Assembly: GCA_029245825.1 (NCBI GenBank)
Contig: JAQWON010000085.1
Coordinates: 1-29,933, forward strand
Source: Flavobacteriaceae bacterium
GTDB taxonomy: Bacteria > Bacteroidota > Bacteroidia > Flavobacteriales > Flavobacteriaceae
DNA: 29,933 nucleotides
Direction: 5' to 3'
Below are positions 24,071 through 29,933 of this stretch, piece by piece. Under the pieces are notes generated by a model. That model made no database searches and was not told the origin of the DNA. It was given only the letters and a program-made list of their open reading frames with translations. Made by a program: the position numbers and the translations under genes. Position 1 is the stretch's first letter; each line of letters begins with the position of its first letter.

Positions 24071-26317
24071 ATGGAGAATATTTATTTGTTAATGCTTGTT
24101 GCACTTGCCGCTCTAGCTATTATTGATATAGTTGTTGGGGTTAGCAATGATGCAGTTAATTTTTTAAATTCTGCTATTGGGTCTAAGGTTTTTTCTTTTA
24201 GAACAATAATGATTATTTCAAGTATTGGAATCTTCATTGGAGCTGTTTATTCAAGTGGAATGATGGAAGTTGCCAGAAAAGGAATATTCAATCCAGGCGA
24301 ATTTTATTTTGATGAGATTATGATGGTTTTTATGGCTGTTATAATGACAGATATATTGCTTTTAGACTTCTTTAATTCTATGGGTCTGCCAACTTCTACA
24401 ACAGTTTCTATAGTTTTTAATTTACTAGGCGCAGCGATTGTCATGTCTTTAATTAAAATTGGAGAAACAGATGGCCAAAATTTATCAGATTTACAGAACT
24501 ATATAAATACTGAAAAAGCAACGATGATCATTAGCGGAATTATACTTTCCGTTGTAATTGCTTTTTTAATTGGAGCAATAGTCCAGTGGGTTAGCCGACT
24601 TATTTTTAGCTTTCAATACGAGAAGAAAATGAAGAGCTTTGGAGCAATTTTTGGAGGAGTTGCACTCACGGCTATTACCTATTTTATTTTTATAAAAGGG
24701 CTCAAAGGATCTCCATATTATAAGGATTTAGTTGCTTATATAGGAAACAATGATCTTATCATTGTTTTCGGCAGTATACTTATTTTTTCTGGGTTTTCTC
24801 ATCTTTTCCAAATTGTTACGAAAAAAAGTATTTTACTAATTGTTATAGCTACAGGTACGTTTGGCTTAGCTTTAGCTTTTTCCGGGAATGACCTAGTTAA
24901 CTTTATTGGGGTTTCAATGGCGGCTTATCATTCTTATGAGGCATGGGCAGTCTCTGGAGTAGATGCTTCTTCTTTCTCAATGGGCGTTCTAGAAAAAAAA
25001 GTACCTGCTGAACCGTTACTATTATTTTTAGCAGGTGGAGTAATGGTTATAACTCTATGGTTTTCTAAAAAAGCAAGAACCGTTTTGGATACTTCAATAG
25101 GATTATCTCGCCAAACAGATACCCATGAAAAGTTTAAGCCTAATTTTTTTTCAAGGGCTTTGGTAGGATCTTCATTTTGGATATCTTCAAAGATCAATCA
25201 AATTTTACCTCAAGCATTTCAAGATAAAATTGAGTCAAGCTTTAAAGGGAGTGAAGTCCAAACAATAAATAAAGATCAAAGCATTGATGCTCCAGCCTTT
25301 GATATGATAAGAGCTTCTGTTAATTTAATGGTTGCTGGTGTTTTGATTTCAATAGCTACTTCAATGAAACTTCCTTTATCAACAACATATGTGACTTTCA
25401 TGGTTGCAATGGGGACATCTTTATCTGATAAAGCCTGGGGTAGAGAAAGTGCTGTATATAGAGTAGCAGGAGTTGTTAATGTTATACTTGGATGGTTTTT
25501 AACTGCTTTTGGAGCATTAATTGCATCTGGTGTGGTAGTCTTTCTAATTAATTGGAACAAGGAAGTCATGATTCCCATAATGTTAATTATTACAATTATC
25601 ATTTTAACTAGGAATTTTCTTTATCATAAGCGTATGCAAAATAGAGTTATAGATTCTAGGAGTTTGAAAAAATCTGAAAGTAAAACTGTTCAAGGAATCA
25701 TTTCAGAGAGCTCAGATAATGTAAATAATGTGATTTTTAGATCTAACAAGATTTTTGCAACGGTTATACAGGGGCTATCAAAAGAAGATTCTGATAAACT
25801 TAAAAAGAGCAAGAAGCAGGTTAAAAAACTTGATTCTGAAATTGAAGATTTAAGAGACAATATATTTTATTTCATTAAAAATTTAGATGAGACAAGTGTT
25901 AGGGGGAGTAATTTTTACATGATCATACTTGCCTATTTGACAGATATTGCTGAGTCTTTAAGTTATATGTCTTCAAAAAGTTATAAGCATGTAAATAACC
26001 AGCATAAAAAATTAAAGTTTAGTCAGCTCAGAGACCTTACTGAAATTAAAGATGCTATAGATCATTTTTCTTCTGAAATAACTAGTGTTTTCAAAGACAA
26101 GAGATTTGGAGCTTTAAATCTTATCATTGCTCAAAAAGACAAATTGAATTCTATAATAAATGAAAAGATTAATGCTCAGATTGATAGAACAAGAACTGAA
26201 GAATCAAGTCCAAAGAATACTACTTTATATTTTAATATTTTACTTGAGACTAAAGATTTATTAAAGAGTATATTTAATTTAATTGACGAATATTCTGCCA
26301 GCTACAAAAAGGAATAA
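24071..26317 (+). CDS. pit: PiT-family inorganic phosphate transporter with C-terminal PhoU-like domain
   Basis: A 748-residue inner-membrane transporter that moves phosphate (as a metal-phosphate or with a cation). The two inverted halves each carry the PiT signature: GVSNDAVNFLNSAIGS (23-38) and FSGNDLVNFIGVS (270-282). Other marks are GLPTSTTVS (105-113) and its counterpart KLPLSTTYV in the second half. About ten helices are visible up to residue 520. The last 220 residues (about 530-748) are cytoplasmic and helical with heptad-like stretches (SKKQVKKLDSEIEDLRDNI), resembling the PhoU-like DUF47 proteins that usually accompany PiT as a separate gene. Here the regulator-like part appears fused. 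The stop lies 7 bases from the convergent nrdA stop. Confidence 0.9.
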   Translation: MENIYLLMLVALAALAIIDIVVGVSNDAVNFLNSAIGSKVFSFRTIMIISSIGIFIGAVYSSGMMEVARKGIFNPGEFYFDEIMMVFMAVIMTDILLLDFFNSMGLPTSTTVSIVFNLLGAAIVMSLIKIGETDGQNLSDLQNYINTEKATMIISGIILSVVIAFLIGAIVQWVSRLIFSFQYEKKMKSFGAIFGGVALTAITYFIFIKGLKGSPYYKDLVAYIGNNDLIIVFGSILIFSGFSHLFQIVTKKSILLIVIATGTFGLALAFSGNDLVNFIGVSMAAYHSYEAWAVSGVDASSFSMGVLEKKVPAEPLLLFLAGGVMVITLWFSKKARTVLDTSIGLSRQTDTHEKFKPNFFSRALVGSSFWISSKINQILPQAFQDKIESSFKGSEVQTINKDQSIDAPAFDMIRASVNLMVAGVLISIATSMKLPLSTTYVTFMVAMGTSLSDKAWGRESAVYRVAGVVNVILGWFLTAFGALIASGVVVFLINWNKEVMIPIMLIITIIILTRNFLYHKRMQNRVIDSRSLKKSESKTVQGIISESSDNVNNVIFRSNKIFATVIQGLSKEDSDKLKKSKKQVKKLDSEIEDLRDNIFYFIKNLDETSVRGSNFYMIILAYLTDIAESLSYMSSKSYKHVNNQHKKLKFSQLRDLTEIKDAIDHFSSEITSVFKDKRFGALNLIIAQKDKLNSIINEKINAQIDRTRTEESSPKNTTLYFNILLETKDLLKSIFNLIDEYSASYKKE

Positions 26318-26324
26318 TAATTTT

Positions 26325-27773
26325 TTAAGACCCGCACATTAGACAATCGTCATCTTCGTTTCCCTTTGATTTATCAAGTATTTCTTTGAGTTCTTCTGGG
26401 CTAAGTGCTTTCGCAACAATTTGTTTACCCTTAGTATCATTGCTTTTTTTACTAGTTGCTGTAGGAGCCGCTGCAGTTACTTTCTCAGCAACAGGTTTTT
26501 CAACTTTAGCTTTTTTTGAGTTATCAAGAGTAAATTTAATAGCGTCTACTGCAGATTTAGTTCTTAGATAATACATACCTGTTTTAAGACCAGATTTCCA
26601 TCCATAAAAATGCATGGATGTAAGTTTAGCAGTCGTCGCCCCTTCCATAAAAAGATTTAGAGATTGTGATTGATCAATAAAGTATCCTCGATGCCTAGCC
26701 ATATCAATAATATCTTTCATGCTCATCTCCCAAACAGTTCTATAGATTTCTTTAATATCATCAGGTATTCCTTTAATATTTTGAATAGAGCCATTTGCTT
26801 GCATTAATTCTTGTTTCATATCTTCATTCCAAACACCTAGCGCCACAAGATCTTCTAAAAGATATTTATTGACAACTATAAACTCGCCAGATAATACTCT
26901 TCGGGTATAAATATTTGAAGTATAAGGTTCAAAACACTCATTGTTTCCTAGAATCTGAGATGTTGATGCAGTAGGCATAGGTGCTACTAGAAGAGAATTT
27001 CTAATCCCATGCTTTTTTAATTTTTTTCTAGCATCTTTCCAATCCCATCTACCACTGAGCTCTTCATCTTTAATTCCCCAAAGATTGTGTTGAAACTCAC
27101 CTTCGGAGATGGGAGATCCCTTATAGGTTTTATAAGCCCCATCTTTTTCAGCCTCTTCAATGGAAGCCATAACAGCTGCATAATAAATGGTTTCAAAAAT
27201 TTCTTGATTTAATTGTTTAGCCTCATCACATGTAAAAGAAAGCCTAAGTCTTATGAAAGTATCAGCTAAGCCTTGAACACCAAGACCAATTGGACGATGT
27301 CTAAAATTTGAATTTTCAGCCTCAATAACAGGATAATAATTTCGATCAATTACTTTATTAAGATTTTTAGTTACTCTTTTCGTTACATCAAATAATTGTT
27401 GGTGATCAAACTCATTTTCTTTAATGAACATTGGTAGTGCAATTGAGGCTAGATTACATACAGCAACTTCATCTTTTGAGGTATATTCAAGAATTTCAGT
27501 ACACAGATTAGAGGATCGAATCGTCCCTATATTTTTTTGATTTGATTTTCTGTTAGCTGAATCCTTATAAAGCATATAAGGTGTTCCAGTCTCAATTTGA
27601 GATTCAAGAATTTTGTCCCATAGCTCTCTTGCTTGAATAGTTCTTCTGCCTTTACCCTGTTTTTCATATTTGGCGTAAAGTTTGTCAAACTCTTCATCAT
27701 AACAGTCATACAATCCAGGACATTCATTAGGACACATTAGAGTCCATTCAGCATTTTCTTCAACTCGTTTCAT
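26325..27773 (-). CDS. nrdA: ribonucleotide reductase class Ia large subunit, C-terminal part (after an in-frame TAG)
   Basis: This fragment of 482 residues holds the catalytic centre of the alpha subunit: MCPNECPG (13-20), the finger loop SNLCTE (88-93) with Asn89, thiyl-radical Cys91 and Glu93, the second redox Cys106, PMPTASTSQILGNNECFEPYTSN, the radical-transfer tyrosines in KTGMYYLRT, and the C-terminal swinging CLMC pair at the very end (DDCLMCGS). Its first Met is the internal Met of the conserved FMKRVEE segment rather than a natural start, and the five codons between it and the TAG at 27789 still encode TPDLF of the family. In full-length numbering the catalytic residues fall at 426, 428, 430 and 443, one off from eukaryotic RRM1. 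Reinitiation at this Met is possible but unproven. Confidence 0.92.
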   Translation of the reverse strand: MKRVEENAEWTLMCPNECPGLYDCYDEEFDKLYAKYEKQGKGRRTIQARELWDKILESQIETGTPYMLYKDSANRKSNQKNIGTIRSSNLCTEILEYTSKDEVAVCNLASIALPMFIKENEFDHQQLFDVTKRVTKNLNKVIDRNYYPVIEAENSNFRHRPIGLGVQGLADTFIRLRLSFTCDEAKQLNQEIFETIYYAAVMASIEEAEKDGAYKTYKGSPISEGEFQHNLWGIKDEELSGRWDWKDARKKLKKHGIRNSLLVAPMPTASTSQILGNNECFEPYTSNIYTRRVLSGEFIVVNKYLLEDLVALGVWNEDMKQELMQANGSIQNIKGIPDDIKEIYRTVWEMSMKDIIDMARHRGYFIDQSQSLNLFMEGATTAKLTSMHFYGWKSGLKTGMYYLRTKSAVDAIKFTLDNSKKAKVEKPVAEKVTAAAPTATSKKSNDTKGKQIVAKALSPEELKEILDKSKGNEDDDCLMCGS

Positions 27774-27788
27774 AAAAAGATCTGGAGT

Positions 27789-27791
27789 CTA
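27789..27791 (-). other. nrdA: in-frame TAG in nrdA in place of an invariant Trp codon
   Basis: The coding strand reads GCT ATG TAG ACT CCA GAT at 27797-27780, giving A-M-stop-T-P-D; relatives have a Trp at the stop position (FYALWIPDLFMKRV in the eukaryotic-type enzyme). A single G-to-A transition turns TGG into TAG. Both flanks remain perfectly in frame, with no other damage, so the event is recent or artificial. Confidence 0.88.
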
Positions 27792-28784
27792 CATAGCATA
27801 AAATAAATCTCTGGCTCTCATTTCTTCTTTGCCATGATTTTTCTTTAACTCCAAGAAATCAAAAATATCTGCGTGCCAAGGCTCAACATAAATTGCAAAC
27901 GAACCTTTTCTTTTTCCACCACCCTGATCAACATAACGCGCTGTATCATTAAAAACTCTTAGCATTGGGACAATTCCATTTGAAGTTCCGTTTGTACCTG
28001 CGATGTATGAACCCGTTGCTCTGATATTATGAATAGAAAGACCAATTCCTCCTGCAGATTGAGAAATTTTTGCAGTTTGTTTAAGAGTGTCATAAATACC
28101 ATCTATACTATCTTGCTTCATGGTAAGCAAAAAACAAGAAGACATTTGAGGTTTTGGCGTTCCAGCATTAAATAAAGTAGGAGTTGCATGAGTAAAATAC
28201 TTTTTTGACATTAATTCATATGTTTCAAAAGCAGAATCTAGGTCACCAAGGTGAATACCAATAGAAACTCTCATCAGCATGTGCTGAGGACGCTCTGCAA
28301 TCTTACCATTTAGCTTAAGAAGATATGATCGCTCTAATGTTTTAAAACCAAAAAAATCGTATCCATAATCTCTATTATAAATTATGTTTGAATCAATTTT
28401 CTCAGCATTTTTCTCTATGACCTCATATACTTCATCTGCTAATAAAGGTGCTTTTTTTCCAGTTCTAGGATTGACATATTCATATAAATTCTTCATTGTT
28501 AAAGAAAATGATTTTTTAGTGTTTTTATGTAAGTTAGAGACGGAAATTCTAGAGGCTAGCTGGGCATAATCAGGATGAGTTGTAGTCATAGTCGCAGAAA
28601 TTTCAGCAGCAAGATTATCAAGTTCAGAGGTTGTAACCCCATCATATAAACCTTCGATTACCCTCATAGCAACTCTTACTGGATCCACAAGATTATTTAA
28701 ACCGTAGCAAAGGGTCTTAATACGAGCAGTAATTTTATCAAACATTATAGGCTCCTTATGCCCATCTCTTTTTATTACATACAT
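27789..28784 (-). CDS. nrdA: ribonucleotide reductase class Ia large subunit, N-terminal part (ends at an in-frame TAG)
   Basis: This part of 331 residues begins with the ATP-cone allosteric domain (MYVIKRDGHKEPIMFDKITA, 1-20), continues through RPQHMLMRVSIGIH (165-178), and contains the first redox cysteine C217 in PQMSSCFLLTMK and the specificity-site region AGGIGLSIHNIRATGSYI. It ends ARDLFYAM, where the family continues with Trp and PDLFMKRVEE. The sequence is strikingly similar to eukaryotic-type class Ia enzymes. Alone it lacks the radical cysteine and cannot be active. Together with 26325-27773 it makes one 819-codon gene interrupted at codon 332. It lies 75 bases downstream of nrdB, in the same direction. 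Confidence 0.93.
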   Translation of the reverse strand: MYVIKRDGHKEPIMFDKITARIKTLCYGLNNLVDPVRVAMRVIEGLYDGVTTSELDNLAAEISATMTTTHPDYAQLASRISVSNLHKNTKKSFSLTMKNLYEYVNPRTGKKAPLLADEVYEVIEKNAEKIDSNIIYNRDYGYDFFGFKTLERSYLLKLNGKIAERPQHMLMRVSIGIHLGDLDSAFETYELMSKKYFTHATPTLFNAGTPKPQMSSCFLLTMKQDSIDGIYDTLKQTAKISQSAGGIGLSIHNIRATGSYIAGTNGTSNGIVPMLRVFNDTARYVDQGGGKRKGSFAIYVEPWHADIFDFLELKKNHGKEEMRARDLFYAM

Positions 28785-28859
28785 AATTATTGATTAAATT
28801 TTTTAGACAACATAACTTGGACTCCGTAACGAATTAACTGGTTAAGCACAAGGAATTAT

Positions 28860-29837
28860 TTAAAAGTCTGCGTCAGTTGTAAAGTTTGTTTCCTTTTTCT
28901 CTTTATTCAAAACTCCTGCTTTTTGATATTCAGATACTCTTTTTTCAAAAAAGTTGGTTTTACCTTGTAGCGAAATCATATCCATAAAATCAAACGGATT
29001 TGTAACATTATGTTGCTTTTCGCACTCTAATTCGACAAGCAGTCGATCAGTAACAAACTCTAAATATTGAGTCATGAGTTTTGCATTCATGCCTATTAAA
29101 CTTACAGGGAGGGATTCAGTAATGAATTCTTTTTCAATTTGCAGTGCGTCAAGGAGAATTTCTTCAATCCGTTCTTTAGGAACTTTATTAACCAAGTGAT
29201 TGTTATGAAGGTGTACAGCAAAATCACAGTGAACTCCTTCATCTCTGGAGATTAATTCATTTGAAAAAGTTAATCCGGGCATTAAACCACGTTTTTTAAG
29301 CCAAAAGATAGAGCAAAATGATCCGGAGAAAAAGATTCCTTCAACTGCGGCAAATGCAATTAATCGCTCAGCAAAAGAATCAGAATCAATCCATTTTAGA
29401 GCCCACTCAGCTTTTTTCTTGATGGCAGGGAAAATTTCTATTGCTTGAAATAATTTTGTTTTTTCTTCCCCATCTTTAACATAGGTATCAATTAAAAGAG
29501 AATATGTTTCAGAGTGAATATTTTCCATCATTATTTGAAATCCGTAGAAAAATTTTGCCTCTGAATATTGAACCTCATTTACAAAATTTTCTGCCAAATT
29601 TTCATTTACAATGCCATCTGATGCAGCAAAAAATGCTAGAATATGTTTGATGAAATATTTTTCATCTTTATTAAGCTTGGTATTCCAATCATTTAAATCT
29701 TGATGAAGATCAATCTCTTCAGCTGTCCAAAAACTAGCCTCCATTTTTTTATACCATTCCCAAATATCATGATGTTGGATAGGGAAAATTACAAATCGAT
29801 TGGGATTTTCTTGGAGGAGAGGTTCTTGCGCAGCCAT
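28860..29837 (-). CDS. nrdB: ribonucleotide reductase class Ia small subunit (tyrosyl-radical diiron protein)
   Basis: The radical-generating beta subunit that, with NrdA, reduces ribonucleoside diphosphates to deoxyribonucleotides under aerobic conditions. The 325-residue protein is a complete ferritin-like helix bundle with all diiron ligands: D43 in EEIDLHQD, E105 and H108 in MMENIHSETY, E166 in AAVEGIFFSG, and E200 and H203 in SRDEGVHCD. Y112 is placed four residues after H108, as the radical tyrosine of class Ia. The C-terminus (NFTTDADF) is the expected flexible tail with acidic and aromatic residues that docks on NrdA. The protein has no N-terminal extension or mutation, so the RNR system appears functional apart from the nrdA stop. 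It is transcribed before nrdA. Confidence 0.95.
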   Translation of the reverse strand: MAAQEPLLQENPNRFVIFPIQHHDIWEWYKKMEASFWTAEEIDLHQDLNDWNTKLNKDEKYFIKHILAFFAASDGIVNENLAENFVNEVQYSEAKFFYGFQIMMENIHSETYSLLIDTYVKDGEEKTKLFQAIEIFPAIKKKAEWALKWIDSDSFAERLIAFAAVEGIFFSGSFCSIFWLKKRGLMPGLTFSNELISRDEGVHCDFAVHLHNNHLVNKVPKERIEEILLDALQIEKEFITESLPVSLIGMNAKLMTQYLEFVTDRLLVELECEKQHNVTNPFDFMDMISLQGKTNFFEKRVSEYQKAGVLNKEKKETNFTTDADF

Positions 29838-29933
29838 TTTATTTAGGTTTTATGATTAGTCAATAAATTATTTGAATTTTACTCTAACAAAGATTCTAAT
29901 TTGTTTCCAAAAAAGAAAGCTTAACTTTTCCAC

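Noticed and set aside
9132..27791. Genetic-code change (stop reassigned as an amino acid)
   Set aside because: The two internal stops are different codons at positions of different amino acids (Tyr and Trp), and TAA and TAG also end genes in the window (for example prpC and the thioredoxin-like gene).
29863..29891. Possible nrdB promoter (TTTG at 29888-29891, TAATTTAT at 29863-29870, minus strand)
   Set aside because: The -7 element misses the two last consensus positions and the spacer is 17 bases; no NrdR box could be identified either.
29925..29933. DnaA-box-like TTTTCCAC at the window end upstream of nrdB
   Set aside because: It is one change from the box, cut by the window edge, and single near-matches are expected by chance.
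1..29933. CRISPR arrays, insertion sequences, prophage, defence or biosynthetic clusters
   Set aside because: No direct repeat arrays, transposase, integrase or terminal repeats were found; composition looks even across the window.

Overview
This is a gene-dense, AT-rich stretch of a Bacteroidota chromosome, most likely a marine-type Flavobacteriales member. The support is a single-cytochrome sdhCAB operon, the secreted sortilin/BNR-repeat protein and DUF2723 protein typical of the phylum, and several upstream regions matching the Bacteroidota promoter pattern TTTG - about 19-22 nt - TAnnTTTG without clear Shine-Dalgarno sequences. Convergent genes are packed almost end to end (1 and 7 bases between stops, and 3 if pepP is read to its natural end), which suggests a streamlined genome. 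No mobile element, CRISPR array or prophage is visible, and no stretch over 300 bases lacks a gene.

Layout. 1-4521 (minus strand): the methylcitrate cycle for propionyl-CoA, prpD-prpB-prpC, followed by a frameshifted DoxX-like membrane gene and a DCC-type thiol oxidoreductase that runs off the window. 4630-6846 (minus): a two-gene unit encoding a secreted protein made of two copies of one domain and, 6 bases later, a pentameric ligand-gated ion channel homologue with an extra N-terminal helical (TPR-like) segment. 6919-8996: rseP (minus) and a Sco-family gene (plus) fired from back-to-back promoters. 9000-10298 (minus): pepP with an in-frame stop. 10382-16711 (plus): the BNR-repeat protein, then sdhC-sdhA-sdhB. 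16724-16796 (minus): tRNA-Gln. 16914-20465 (plus): large DUF2723/PMT-like membrane protein. 20467-23409 (minus): cysteine-less thioredoxin-fold protein, membrane metallophosphoesterase, dGTPase. 23535-26317 (plus): small secreted protein of unknown role and a PiT phosphate transporter with a PhoU-like tail. 26325-29837 (minus): class Ia ribonucleotide reductase, nrdB then nrdA, with nrdA interrupted by TAG.

Two things stand out. First, the channel and its duplicated periplasmic partner look like an undescribed signalling or ligand-sensing pair. Second, three otherwise well-conserved genes each carry one clean lesion (a G-run frameshift in doxX-like, TAA in place of Tyr in pepP, TAG in place of an invariant Trp in nrdA). 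Because nrdA is normally essential, base errors in a draft or metagenomic assembly are the simplest explanation, but real decay or stop readthrough should be excluded.
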